Assembly: GCF_008801575.1 (NCBI RefSeq)
Contig: NZ_VZPL01000018.1
Coordinates: 1 to 64,000 of the forward strand
Length of the DNA stretch: 64,000 nt
From: Xanthomonas cissicola
GTDB taxonomy: Bacteria > Pseudomonadota > Gammaproteobacteria > Xanthomonadales > Xanthomonadaceae
Direction of reading: 5' to 3'
The number at the start of each line of letters is the position of its first letter. The stretch's first letter is position 1. The position numbers were made by a program, and so were the translations under genes. The notes beneath the pieces are model-generated. The model saw nothing but the letters and a program-made list of their open reading frames with translations. It did not search any database and was not told where the DNA came from. Of the stretch, positions 36,076 through 45,238 are shown piece by piece.

Positions 36076-39000
36076 ATGTCCACTTCCCGCTTCGTCCATC
36101 TGCACGTCCACACCGAGTTCTCGCTGGCGGATTCCACCATCCGTGTGCCCGAGAAACCGGATCAGGCTGACCCGAAAAAAGCCAAGCAGGCCAACCTGCT
36201 GAGCCGGGCAGTCGAACTCGACATGCCCGCGCTGGCAGTCACCGACCTCAACAACCTGTTCGCGCTGGTCAAGTTCTACAAGGCCGCCGAAGGCGTCGGG
36301 ATCAAGCCGATCGCCGGCGCCGACGTGATGATCGCCACGCCGGACATGACGCCGTGGCGCATGACCCTGCTGTGCCGCGACCGTGAAGGCTACCTGAGCC
36401 TGTCGCGGCTGCTCACCCGCGCCTGGATGGAAGGCCACCGCCCCGAAGGCGGCGTGGCGATCCATCCGGAATGGCTGCAGGCCGGGCACGCCAACCTGTT
36501 TGCGCTGGCCGGCCGCGACAGCCTGGCCGGGCGCCTGTTCAACGAGGGCCGCGCGGATCTGGCCGAGCAACAGCTGGCCGACTGGCAGCGCGTGTTCGGC
36601 GATGGCCTGCACCTGGAGCTCACCCGTACCGGCCGCGATGGCGAGGAACGCTTCAACCAGTTCGCGCTGCACGCCGCGGGCGTGCGCGGGCTGCCGGTGG
36701 TGGCGAGCAACGATGTGCGTTTTCTATACGCCAGCGACTTCAATGCGCACGAAGCGCGCGTCTGCATTTCCTCCGGCCGCGTGCTGGACGATCCCAAGCG
36801 CCCGCGCGACTACAGCGACCAGCAGTACATGAAGTCCAGCGAGGAGATGGCGGCGCTGTTCGCCGACATCCCCGACGCCATCGACAACACCCACGCGCTG
36901 GCGCAGCGCTGCAACATCGAGATGCGCCTGGGCACCTACTTCCTGCCCGCCTACCCGGTGCCGGAAGACGAAACGCTGGACACCTGGATCCGCAGCCAGT
37001 CGCGACAGGGTCTGGCCGCACGCCTGGAAAAGAACCCGATCGCGCCGGGCAAGACCCGCCAGGACTATGTGGACCGGCTCGAATTCGAGCTGGACACCAT
37101 CATCAAGATGGGCTTTCCCGGCTACTTCCTGATCGTGGCCGACTTTATCCAGTGGGGCAAAAACCAGGGCATTCCGATCGGCCCGGGCCGCGGTTCCGGT
37201 GCCGGCTCGCTGGTGGCCTGGGCGCTGCAGATCACCGACCTGGACCCACTGCCGTACAACCTGCTGTTCGAGCGCTTCCTGAATCCAGAGCGCGTGTCGA
37301 TGCCCGACTTCGATATCGACTTCTGCATGGACCGGCGCGACGAAGTCATCGACTACGTGGCGCGCAAGTACGGCCGAGAACGCGTCAGCCAGATCATCAC
37401 CTACGGCACCATGGCCGCCAAGGCGGTGGTGCGCGATGCCGGCCGCGTGCTGGGCTTTTCGTATGGGTTGGTCGACAGCGTGGCCAAGCTGATCCCCAAC
37501 ATCCTGGGCATCACGCTCAAGGACGCGATGGGCGAAGGCAAGGACTCGGAGATGGCCTCGCCGGATCTGATCCAGCGCTACCAGGTCGAAGACGACGTGC
37601 GCGACCTGATGGATCTGGCGCGCCAGCTCGAAGACCTCACCCGCAACGCCGGCAAGCACGCCGGCGGCGTGGTGATCGCGCCCGATCCGCTTTCCGAGTT
37701 CTGCCCGCTGTTCGCCGAACACGACGAAGACGGCCGCGGCAAGAACCCGGTGACCCAGTTCGACAAGGACGACGTCGAGGCGGTGGGCCTGGTGAAGTTC
37801 GACTTCCTCGGCCTACGCACGCTGACCATCATCGATTGGGCGGTCAAGGCGATCAACGTGCGCCATGCGCGCGCCGGCATCGACCCGGTCGACATCACCG
37901 CCATTCCGCTCGACGACGTGCCCACCTACAAGGGCGTGTTCGCCTCGGGCAATACCGGTGCGGTGTTCCAGTTCGAATCCTCGGGCATGCGCCGCCTGCT
38001 CAAGGACGCGCGCCCGGACCGCTTCGAAGACCTGATCGCGCTGGTGTCGCTGTACCGTCCTGGCCCGATGGACCTGATCCCGGACTTCAACGCGCGCAAG
38101 CACGGCCAGCAGGAGATCGTCTACCCCGATCCGCGCACCGAAGTCATCCTGAAAGACACCTACGGCATCATGGTGTATCAGGAGCAGGTGATGCAGATGG
38201 CGCAGATCGTCGGCGATTATTCGCTGGGCGGCGCCGACCTGCTGCGTCGCGCGATGGGCAAGAAGGTGCCGGCCGAAATGGCCAAGCACCGCGAGATCTT
38301 CCGCGAAGGTGCGGCCAAGGGCGGCGTGAGCGCAGCCAAGGCCGACGAAATCTTCGACCTGATGGAGAAGTTCGCCGGCTACGGCTTCAACAAGTCGCAC
38401 GCCGCCGCCTACGCGCTGGTCAGCTACCAGACCGCGTGGCTGAAACGGCATTACCCGGCCGAATTCATGGCCGCCACGCTGTCCTCGGACATGGACAACA
38501 CCGACAAGGTGGTGGGCTTTCTGGATGAGGTGCGCAACCTCGGCCTCACCGTCAAACCGCCGCGCGTCAACGAGTCGGCGTACATGTTCGAGGCCGCCAG
38601 CCCGGACACCATCCAATACGGCCTGGGCGCGATCAAGGGCGTCGGCCAGGGCGCCTGCGAGGCAATCGTCGAAGAACGCCAGCGCGGCGGTCCCTACACC
38701 ACGCTGCTGGATTTCTGCACGCGCGTGGGCACCGCAAAGCTCAACCGGCGCACGCTGGAAGCGATGATCAATGCCGGCGCCATGGATGGCCTGGGCAAGA
38801 ACCGTGCCTCGCTGATGCTGCAGTTGCCGGAGGTAATGAAGGCCACCGAGCAGATGGCGCGTGAGCGCGCCTCCGGGCAGAACTCGCTGTTCGGCGGGCC
38901 GGACCCGAGCGCACCGGCAATGCGCCTGGACCTGCCCGAAAGCAAGGAATGGCCGTTGGGCCAGCTGCTCACCGGCGAGCGCGAAACGCTGGGCTTCTAC

Positions 39001-39666
39001 CTCAGCGGCCACCCGTTCGACCCGCACCGCGACGAAGTCCGCGAGCTGGTCGGTTGCGACCTGGGTGCGCTGGAAAAGATCCTGGCCTCGCAACAGCGTG
39101 GTGGCGGTGGGGGCGGCGGCGATGGCGAAAAACGCGCCTGGCGCCCGGAGGTCAGCGCCATTCTTGCCGGCCAGGTCGTCGGCGTGCGCCGCAAGGGCGA
39201 CAGCCAGGTGTTCGTGCAGCTCGAAGACGGCCGCGGCCGGGTCGAATGCAGCGCGTTCTCCGACGCGATGGCCGAGTTCGGCCACCTGCTCACCCGCGAC
39301 CGCATCCTGATCGTCAAGGGCGGCCTGCGCGAGGACGAATTCAACGGCGGCTACAGCCTGCGCATCCGCCAGTGCTGGGACTACGAGCAGATCTGTGCCG
39401 ACCACGCGCAGCGGCTGTCGCTGCGCCTGGACCTGCGCGAGAAGCAGGCCTTCAAGCGCATCGACGCCCTGCTGGCCAAGCACCGCCCCGGCAAGACGCC
39501 CCTGCGCCTGGACCTGCTGCTGCGCGCGCCCAGCGGCGGTGTGGCCGGCATGCTCGACCTCAACGGCAACCACTCGGTGCGGATCGACCAGCAGCTGATG
39601 GACAGCCTGCGCGCAGACCCTGCGGTGCGGACGGTGAAGATCAAGTACAGCCCTCCGTGGGCGTGA
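36076..39666 (+). CDS. dnaE: DNA polymerase III alpha subunit
   Basis: This is the catalytic subunit of the replicative polymerase. It has 1196 residues (E. coli 1160). Domains in order: an N-terminal PHP domain (RFVHLHVHTEFSLADS), the C-family polymerase core with the catalytic aspartates in PDFDIDFCMDRRDEVIDYV, GYGFNKSHAAAYALVSYQT, helix-hairpin-helix and OB-fold regions, and a C-terminal tau-binding region. Seven consecutive glycines near residue 1010 precede the OB fold, a low-complexity linker. ATG 36076 is chosen because it starts directly at the PHP domain; a GTG at 35998 lies within repeat-like sequence. Confidence 0.97.
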   Translation: MSTSRFVHLHVHTEFSLADSTIRVPEKPDQADPKKAKQANLLSRAVELDMPALAVTDLNNLFALVKFYKAAEGVGIKPIAGADVMIATPDMTPWRMTLLCRDREGYLSLSRLLTRAWMEGHRPEGGVAIHPEWLQAGHANLFALAGRDSLAGRLFNEGRADLAEQQLADWQRVFGDGLHLELTRTGRDGEERFNQFALHAAGVRGLPVVASNDVRFLYASDFNAHEARVCISSGRVLDDPKRPRDYSDQQYMKSSEEMAALFADIPDAIDNTHALAQRCNIEMRLGTYFLPAYPVPEDETLDTWIRSQSRQGLAARLEKNPIAPGKTRQDYVDRLEFELDTIIKMGFPGYFLIVADFIQWGKNQGIPIGPGRGSGAGSLVAWALQITDLDPLPYNLLFERFLNPERVSMPDFDIDFCMDRRDEVIDYVARKYGRERVSQIITYGTMAAKAVVRDAGRVLGFSYGLVDSVAKLIPNILGITLKDAMGEGKDSEMASPDLIQRYQVEDDVRDLMDLARQLEDLTRNAGKHAGGVVIAPDPLSEFCPLFAEHDEDGRGKNPVTQFDKDDVEAVGLVKFDFLGLRTLTIIDWAVKAINVRHARAGIDPVDITAIPLDDVPTYKGVFASGNTGAVFQFESSGMRRLLKDARPDRFEDLIALVSLYRPGPMDLIPDFNARKHGQQEIVYPDPRTEVILKDTYGIMVYQEQVMQMAQIVGDYSLGGADLLRRAMGKKVPAEMAKHREIFREGAAKGGVSAAKADEIFDLMEKFAGYGFNKSHAAAYALVSYQTAWLKRHYPAEFMAATLSSDMDNTDKVVGFLDEVRNLGLTVKPPRVNESAYMFEAASPDTIQYGLGAIKGVGQGACEAIVEERQRGGPYTTLLDFCTRVGTAKLNRRTLEAMINAGAMDGLGKNRASLMLQLPEVMKATEQMARERASGQNSLFGGPDPSAPAMRLDLPESKEWPLGQLLTGERETLGFYLSGHPFDPHRDEVRELVGCDLGALEKILASQQRGGGGGGGDGEKRAWRPEVSAILAGQVVGVRRKGDSQVFVQLEDGRGRVECSAFSDAMAEFGHLLTRDRILIVKGGLREDEFNGGYSLRIRQCWDYEQICADHAQRLSLRLDLREKQAFKRIDALLAKHRPGKTPLRLDLLLRAPSGGVAGMLDLNGNHSVRIDQQLMDSLRADPAVRTVKIKYSPPWA

Positions 39667-39751
39667 GAATGGGGAATCGGGAATGGGGAATCGCAAAAGC
39701 GCGGCGGCCGGATACCTTGCTCTGATTCCCGATTCTCCATTCCCGATTCCG
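39667..39751. repeat. Paired repeat, copy 5, after dnaE
   Basis: The left arm at 39667-39693 (aatggggaatcgggaatggg...) starts immediately after the dnaE stop. The right arm at 39724-39751 (gattcccgattctccattcc...) is its near-perfect reverse complement, with a 30-base centre. It has the shortest centre of the copies and would fold into a long hairpin in the dnaE transcript. Its left end shares ggggaatcgcaaaagc exactly with the copy before metG. Confidence 0.85.
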
Positions 39752-39825
39752 CTCCCAACGCCCCCGTACGGGCCGAAGGCAGCGCTTCAGCTACACTCCC
39801 CGCCTTACGTTGACGACGCCATTGC

Positions 39826-40785
39826 ATGAATCCTAACTACCTCGACTTCGAGCAACCCATCGCCGATCTGGAAGCAAAGATCCAGGAACTGCGCAAGGCC
39901 AGTACCGGGCCTGTGGTCAACGTGGAGACCGAAGTGCGTGCGCTGCGCGACAAGCTGCGCGTGCGCACCGCGCAGATCTTCCGCGATCTGTCGGCCTGGC
40001 AGGTCTCGCAGCTGGCGCGTCATCCGCAGCGCCCGTACACGCTGGACTACATCAACACCATCTGCGACGAATTCCAGGAACTGGCCGGCGACCGCGCCTA
40101 CGCCGACGACAAGGCCATCGTCGGTGGCCTGGGCCGTATCGACGGCCGCCCGATGGTGATCATCGGGCACCAGAAGGGCCGCGATACCAAGACCAAGGTG
40201 GCACGCAACTTCGGCATGCCGCGCCCGGAGGGCTACCGCAAGGCCTTGCGCCTGATGAAGCTGGCCGAACGCTTCCGCCTGCCGCTGCTGACCTTCATCG
40301 ACACGCCCGGCGCGTATCCGGGCATCGGTGCCGAGGAGCGCGGCCAGTCCGAGGCGATCGCGCGCAACCTGCTGGAAATGGCCGAGCTGAAAATCCCGGT
40401 GATCTGCACCGTGATCGGCGAAGGCGGCTCCGGCGGCGCGTTGGCGATCGGCGTGGGCGACCGCACCCTGATGCTGGAATACGGCACCTATTCGGTGATT
40501 TCGCCGGAAGGCTGCGCCTCGATCCTGTGGAAGGACGCGGCCAAGGCCAAGGACGCCGCCGAACAGCTCGGTCTGACCGCCAAGCGCCTGAAAGGCCTGG
40601 GCCTGGTCGACAAGGTGATCCGTGAACCCACCGGCGGTGCGCATCGCAATCCCGAACAGATGGGCAAGCGCCTGAAAGCGGTACTGCTCAACGAGCTGGA
40701 CGCGCTGGAAAAGATTCCAGTGGATACGTTGCTGCAGCAGCGCTACGAGCGGCTGCGCAGCTATGGTGCCTACGAAGGGCATTGA
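39826..40785 (+). CDS. accA: Acetyl-CoA carboxylase carboxyltransferase subunit alpha
   Basis: With AccD it transfers the carboxyl group from biotin to acetyl-CoA, giving malonyl-CoA for fatty acid synthesis. It has 319 residues, exactly the E. coli length. It begins [58 protein letters not shown] and [15 protein letters not shown] form the crotonase-fold active site. The usual neighbourhood after dnaE is kept. No good Shine-Dalgarno sequence precedes ATG 39826; a TACACT at 39792-39797 may be a -10 element. Confidence 0.97.
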   Translation: MNPNYLDFEQPIADLEAKIQELRKASTGPVVNVETEVRALRDKLRVRTAQIFRDLSAWQVSQLARHPQRPYTLDYINTICDEFQELAGDRAYADDKAIVGGLGRIDGRPMVIIGHQKGRDTKTKVARNFGMPRPEGYRKALRLMKLAERFRLPLLTFIDTPGAYPGIGAEERGQSEAIARNLLEMAELKIPVICTVIGEGGSGGALAIGVGDRTLMLEYGTYSVISPEGCASILWKDAAKAKDAAEQLGLTAKRLKGLGLVDKVIREPTGGAHRNPEQMGKRLKAVLLNELDALEKIPVDTLLQQRYERLRSYGAYEGH

Positions 40786-40799
40786 TTCGCACGAAGGCC

Positions 40800-40820
40800 G
40801 GCCGCGCCAAGTGCGCGGCC
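40800..40820 (+). other. Hairpin between accA and the TPR gene
   Basis: GGCCGCGC (40800-40807) and GCGCGGCC (40813-40820) form a perfect 8-base stem with a five-base loop, directly before the GGAAAGGA ribosome site region of the next gene. It has no T tract. It might reduce read-through or protect the accA 3' end. Confidence 0.4.
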
Positions 40821-40842
40821 ATGGAAAGGACGCCACACCTGC

Positions 40843-41598
40843 ATGTCTCCGCTCCTGCTGATCTCACTGCTGCTGCAAGCCGCCTGCTGCGTCCACGTCG
40901 TGCGCAGCGGGCGGCCCTTGTACTGGATCTTCCTGCTACTGGCGTTTTCCCTGCTGGCGGTGCTGGTCTATGTGTGCGTGGCGGTCATCCCGGATCTGCG
41001 CAACCACCCCAACGCACGCCGCAGCCTCAAGCGCGTGCGCAGTACCCTGGACCCGCAGCGCGAACAGCGCGACGCCTCGCGCCGGCTGGATGTGGCCGAC
41101 ACTCCGGAAAATCGCCGCCAGCTCGCAGAGACGTTGCTGGCGCGCGGCGATTACGCCCAGGCCGCCGAGCATTACCAGGGGGCCTTGCGTGGGCTCTATC
41201 GCGACGATCCGCACCTGATGCTCGGCCTGGCCAAGGCGCAGTTCGGGCTGGGCCAACCGCAGCAGACGCGGCAGACCCTGGATGCCTTGATCGCAGCCAA
41301 CCCCAGCTTCCGCTCGCATGACGGGCACCTGCTGTATGCACGCGCGGTCGAAGGCAGTGGCGACACCGACGCTGCGCTGCACGAGTACGACACGCTGGCC
41401 CAAGGCTATCCGGGCGAAGAAGCACGCGTGCGCTATGCACAACTGCTGCAGCGCATCGCACGCAATGACCAGGCCAGGGCGGTGTACGACCAGGTGCTGC
41501 GTCACGCCGCCGCCTCGCCCAAGCATTACCAGCGCGAGCAACGCGCCTGGGTCGACCTGGCGCGCAAGGGCCTGCGCGAACTGGATACCGGCGCCTGA
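40843..41598 (+). CDS. Membrane-anchored TPR protein
   Basis: The product has 251 residues. Two hydrophobic segments at residues 1-14 (SPLLLISLLLQAACC) and about 25-48 anchor it in the inner membrane. A cytoplasmic or periplasmic part from about residue 60 contains tetratricopeptide-like helix pairs (RRQLAETLLARGDYAQAAEHYQ, LGLAKAQFGLGQPQQTRQTL, ALHEYDTLAQGYPGEEARVRYA). TPRs usually mediate protein assembly; the partner is unknown. It follows accA by 57 bases in the same direction. Confidence 0.75.
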   Translation: MSPLLLISLLLQAACCVHVVRSGRPLYWIFLLLAFSLLAVLVYVCVAVIPDLRNHPNARRSLKRVRSTLDPQREQRDASRRLDVADTPENRRQLAETLLARGDYAQAAEHYQGALRGLYRDDPHLMLGLAKAQFGLGQPQQTRQTLDALIAANPSFRSHDGHLLYARAVEGSGDTDAALHEYDTLAQGYPGEEARVRYAQLLQRIARNDQARAVYDQVLRHAAASPKHYQREQRAWVDLARKGLRELDTGA

Positions 41599-41690
41599 GA
41601 GCAGCCAACAAGGCGCCCGCGCAGCTGCAGGCCACATGCATTGAATCGTTCGGCAACAAATCGCTTGGCAACCTGATCAAGGCCATCACC

Positions 41691-42140
41691 GTGCAAAGGA
41701 AGCCCGAAATCGAGGCAGTTCTGAGAGCCGAGATCGATCATCTACTGGAGCAATCCACTCAGCGGTTTCGCAGCGGCGCCCTGGCCGAATCGCTCGCCCT
41801 GGGATTACAGGCCTGGGCGCTGATCCCCGAACCCAAAGCGAACTGGGACTATTACCCGCAAAGCCTGTCTGCAAGTTTCGTCAAGGATTACGCCGACCTG
41901 CACGATCAGGAAAACGTGCATCGATGGCTCGAGGTGATGGCGCTGATGTACGACGACCCAGACCACACCGACCATCTTGTGCTGATGACCGAAGGCGAAG
42001 CGATGCTGCAGCTCGGAGATGAGGCACGCGCCTGTGCTGCCTTCGGCAAAATTTACGCGCTATACGGTAAGAAGGGATTTGCCGGACACCAGAAACGGTA
42101 TCTGGAGATGCTGCGCAAGCAACACCCGACAGGTGCATAA
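41691..42140 (+). CDS. Conserved hypothetical protein, alpha-helical
   Basis: The product has 149 residues from a GTG start at 41691; no ATG is available upstream in frame. It is soluble and probably all-helical, with repeats resembling TPR units (SLALGLQAWALIPEPK, GEAMLQLGDEARACAAFGKIYALYG). The highly polar middle contains KDYADLHDQENVHRWLEV and MYDDPDHTDHL. Proteins of this size and style often appear as stand-alone or immunity-like genes, but nothing nearby resembles a toxin. I do not assign a function. Confidence 0.6.
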   Translation: MQRKPEIEAVLRAEIDHLLEQSTQRFRSGALAESLALGLQAWALIPEPKANWDYYPQSLSASFVKDYADLHDQENVHRWLEVMALMYDDPDHTDHLVLMTEGEAMLQLGDEARACAAFGKIYALYGKKGFAGHQKRYLEMLRKQHPTGA

Positions 42141-42346
42141 GCTCACATTCGCTCCAGCGCAGCCTCCAGGATTCATCAACCCTTGCCCGGCGCGCACATC
42201 TCGACGTCACTGGCCGTCCCAACGATAAGGCACCGCAGGCATTCGCGGCGGGATACCGGAAGGCCCCGCATTTTTTTCAGCAGTGGCAGCTCTGTCACCT
42301 GCGCGCCGAAACCGTCAGGCGTGCGCAGGTGCGGTGCGCAATGCGC

Positions 42347-42793
42347 TCAGAACGGCTTGGCCAGCACCAGCCAGATCACGCCGACCAGCAGGATCACCGG
42401 CACTTCGTTGAACCAGCGCAATGCCCGACCGCTGGGCACTGCACGCCCCTGTTCGGCGCCTTTGACCCAGCGGCCGGCCACGATGTAATGCGCCAGGATC
42501 AACGCAACCGCGAACAGCTTGGCGTGCAGCCAGCCGCCAGCGACCATCGTCGGGAAATCCGGAATGACCCGGTAGCCCTGCCATAGCACCGCGCCCAGCA
42601 GCAGCGCCAGACCAAGCATGCTGTGGCCGAATTTGTAGAGTCGCCGCCCCATCAACACCAGGCGCGCGCGCACCGCGGTGTCGCTGCCGGCTTCGGCGAT
42701 GTTGACCAGAATGCGCGGCAGATAGAACACCGCGGCCATCCAGGCGATCACGAACAACAGATGGAAGGTCTTGATCCACAAATACAGGGTCAT
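42347..42793 (-). CDS. hemJ: Protoporphyrinogen oxidase HemJ (UPF0093 family)
   Basis: This integral membrane protein of 148 residues has four hydrophobic segments. WIKTFHLLFVIAWMAAVFYLPR near the start and WLHAKLFAVALILAHY in the third segment carry the conserved histidines and lysine of the HemJ family, which oxidises protoporphyrinogen IX in many bacteria lacking HemG or HemY. CopD-like copper proteins share the fold, but the FHLLFVIAWMA start favours HemJ. It is transcribed away from the methyltransferase gene. Confidence 0.8.
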   Translation of the reverse strand: MTLYLWIKTFHLLFVIAWMAAVFYLPRILVNIAEAGSDTAVRARLVLMGRRLYKFGHSMLGLALLLGAVLWQGYRVIPDFPTMVAGGWLHAKLFAVALILAHYIVAGRWVKGAEQGRAVPSGRALRWFNEVPVILLVGVIWLVLAKPF

Positions 42794-42867
42794 GCGCTGG
42801 CTCCGCTGGCTCGCGTAGGATGGCCCGCATTTTCACCTATCCGCGCACGCGAAAGCAGCCGACGTCC

Positions 42868-43470
42868 ATGCAGCAGTCCGACCCCAAACACTACGACGCC
42901 CACTATTTCCGCCGCTGGTATCGCGATGCCGGCCTTGCCGACCCCGCACGCCTGCGACGCAAGGTCGCACTCGCCGTGACCCAGGCCGAGTACTACCTGG
43001 AACGGCCGATCCGCAGCGTGCTCGACGTCGGCTGCGGCGAAGCCGCGTGGCGCGCGCCGTTGCTGGCGTTGCGGCCGAAGCTGAGTTATCTGGGTTTCGA
43101 CAGCAGCGCCTATGCGGTGCAGCGCTATGGCCGCAGCCGCCAGATCCACCCCGCCCGCTTCGGCGATTTCGCCTGGCTGCGCCCGTGCGCGCCGGTGGAC
43201 TTGCTGATCTGCTCGGACGTACTGCATTACGTGCCCACCCGCGAATTCAATCAGGGCCTGCCCGGATTGGCCGAGATGTGCGCAGGCGTGGCGTTCCTGG
43301 AAGCCTTCGCCGAAGAAGATGCGTTCGAGGGCGATCACGACGGCTTCCAGGCGCGACCGGCGCGCTGGTATCGCAAACGCTTCGCCAGCGTGGGCTTCGC
43401 TGCGCTGGGGTCGCACTGCTGGCTGTCGCCGCAGCTGGCTGACCAGGCATCGGCGCTGGAGCGCGGCTGA
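42868..43470 (+). CDS. Class I SAM-dependent methyltransferase
   Basis: The product has 200 residues from ATG 42868 (MQQSDPKHYDAHYF); an in-frame ATG at 42820 would add 16 residues. The Rossmann motif SVLDVGCGEAAWRAPLLAL binds SAM. LGFDSSAYAVQRYG is the acidic loop, and LLICSDVLHYVP resembles the motif IV of small-molecule methyltransferases. The substrate cannot be told. It is divergent from hemJ with a gap of only 74 bases to the preferred start. Confidence 0.8.
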   Translation: MQQSDPKHYDAHYFRRWYRDAGLADPARLRRKVALAVTQAEYYLERPIRSVLDVGCGEAAWRAPLLALRPKLSYLGFDSSAYAVQRYGRSRQIHPARFGDFAWLRPCAPVDLLICSDVLHYVPTREFNQGLPGLAEMCAGVAFLEAFAEEDAFEGDHDGFQARPARWYRKRFASVGFAALGSHCWLSPQLADQASALERG

Positions 43471-43806
43471 CCGGGAGGTGGTTGCCAACGAGCATCGCAT
43501 CCGGTCACCGCGTCGCCTGGACAGAAGAACGGTTGGGTGGCTCCACCTCCATTGCTGGGTCGAGGGACGTCGCCCAGCGTCTTCACCCCCGCTCCGGGCC
43601 GCTGCCCACATGAGCTGCGCTGGCGTTCCAGAGGCACGCATCCGAAGTGGGCAAATCCTGTCGTCGCGCCTGGCAGGCGAGCCGGTTTCTCGTTTAGAGA
43701 CGGCGGCCACCACGCCGTGACAGCTCAACTGTTCGCAGCCCCATTAAGGTGCAAATGCGCCAAAACCGGTATGCTGCGCGGCAGCAAAACCGCACGGATG
43801 GGTGGA
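43471..43806. other. 336-base intergenic region, no gene seen
   Basis: This gap lies between the methyltransferase and PHB depolymerase genes. The depolymerase frame is open through much of it, but the residues encoded are unlike the family. The part at 43721-43797 has a lower G+C content and should hold the promoter; I could not pick a clear pair of hexamers. Confidence 0.4.
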
Positions 43807-45114
43807 ATGCTTTATCAACTGCATGAGCTGACCCGCAATCTGCTAGCCCCCTGGGTGCATCAGGCCCAGGCGAACGCCAAGATGTTTTCCGACCCGGACA
43901 GCCTGTGGGCATCGCTCCCGGGCGCCGAGCGCATGGCCGCCAGCAACGAGCTGTTCCACCGTCTGGGCAAGGAATACGAAAAGCCGGCCTGGGCGCTCGA
44001 CGATGTCGAGGTCGATGGTCATTCGCTGCCGATCATCGAACGCGAAGTGCTGAGCAAGCCGTTTTGCCGGTTGCTGCGCTTCAAGCGTTTCAGCGACCAC
44101 GTCGAACTGATCGGCAAGATGAAGGAGCAGCCCGCCGTGCTCGTGGTTGCGCCGTTGTCCGGCCACCACGCCACGTTGCTGCGCGACACCGTGCGCACCC
44201 TGCTGCGCAACCACAAGGTCTATGTGACCGATTGGGTGGATGCGCGCATGGTGCCGCTGGAAGCCGGCGCGTTCCGGCTCGAGGATTACATCACCTACAT
44301 CCAGGAGTTCATCCGCCATATCGGCGCCGAACGCCTGCATGTGGTGAGCGTGTGCCAGCCCACCGTGCCGGTGCTGGCGGCCGTGTCGCTGATGGCCAGC
44401 AACGACGAGCCCACGCCGCGCTCGCTGGTGATGATGGGCGGGCCGATCGATGCGCGTCGTAGCCCCACCCAGGTCAATAACCTGGCCACGGAAAACGGCA
44501 TCGAGTGGTTCCAGAACAACCTGATCCACACCGTGCCGTTCCCGTATCCGGGCCATGGCCGGCAGGTGTATCCGGGCTTTCTGCAACACGCCGGCTTCCT
44601 GTCGATGAACCCGAACCGGCATGTGATGTCGCACTGGGATTTCTACACCGATCTGGTCAAGGGCGATCTGCAGGATGCGCAGGCGCATCGGCAGTTCTAC
44701 GACGAATACAACGCTGTGCTCGACATGCCGGCCGAGTATTACCTGGACACCATTCGCGTGGTGTTTCAGGAGTTTCTGCTGCCGCAGGGCAAGTGGAAAG
44801 TGGACGGCCAGCTGGTCAAGCCATCGGCGATCCGCAAGACCGCGTTGCTGAGCATCGAAGGCGAACTTGACGACATCGCCGGCCTCGGCCAGACCGAGGC
44901 GGTGCACGATCTGTGCACCGGCATCGACGCGGCGCACCGTCGTCATCTGGTCGTTGAAGGCGCCGGTCACTACGGCATTTTCAGCGGCCGCCGCTGGCGC
45001 GAGGTGGTGTATCCGCAGGTCCGCGAATTCATCGCGCGCTACGATGCGGATCCGGTCGGCAGCCGCGACCTGGCCACCGTGACCCCGATCCGCAAACGCG
45101 GCAAACGCGCCTGA
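43807..45114 (+). CDS. phaZ: Intracellular polyhydroxyalkanoate depolymerase
   Basis: This enzyme hydrolyses stored poly-3-hydroxybutyrate granules. It has 435 residues. It begins MLYQLHELTRNLLAPW, the family start. HVVSVCQPTVPVLAAVS is the nucleophile elbow; like Ralstonia PhaZa1 it has Cys instead of Ser (VCQP). EGAGHYGIFSGRRW carries the catalytic His. Upstream in-frame starts exist (ATG 43798) but leave the family start. No PHA synthase gene lies within the window. A strong hairpin terminator follows. Confidence 0.93.
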   Translation: MLYQLHELTRNLLAPWVHQAQANAKMFSDPDSLWASLPGAERMAASNELFHRLGKEYEKPAWALDDVEVDGHSLPIIEREVLSKPFCRLLRFKRFSDHVELIGKMKEQPAVLVVAPLSGHHATLLRDTVRTLLRNHKVYVTDWVDARMVPLEAGAFRLEDYITYIQEFIRHIGAERLHVVSVCQPTVPVLAAVSLMASNDEPTPRSLVMMGGPIDARRSPTQVNNLATENGIEWFQNNLIHTVPFPYPGHGRQVYPGFLQHAGFLSMNPNRHVMSHWDFYTDLVKGDLQDAQAHRQFYDEYNAVLDMPAEYYLDTIRVVFQEFLLPQGKWKVDGQLVKPSAIRKTALLSIEGELDDIAGLGQTEAVHDLCTGIDAAHRRHLVVEGAGHYGIFSGRRWREVVYPQVREFIARYDADPVGSRDLATVTPIRKRGKRA

Positions 45115-45124
45115 GTTACCCAAG

Positions 45125-45151
45125 AAAATCCCCGGCAATGCCGGGGATTTT
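45125..45151. terminator. Intrinsic terminator after phaZ
   Basis: AAAATCCCCGGC (45125-45136), a three-base loop and GCCGGGGATTTT (45140-45151) form a perfect 12-base stem ending in T on one strand and A on the other. It serves phaZ and perhaps the convergent sensor-like gene. Confidence 0.85.
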
Positions 45152-45238
45152 CATCTCGGTCTGCCTGCAGCCGCCAGAGCGGTCATGCCAGCGAGCAAGC
45201 ACCACCACCCTGCGCATACCGACATCTCGGAAGGCGCA

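Noticed and set aside
37813-39696. 627-codon open frame opposite dnaE
   Set aside because: Antisense shadow of the polymerase; no domain and no start context.
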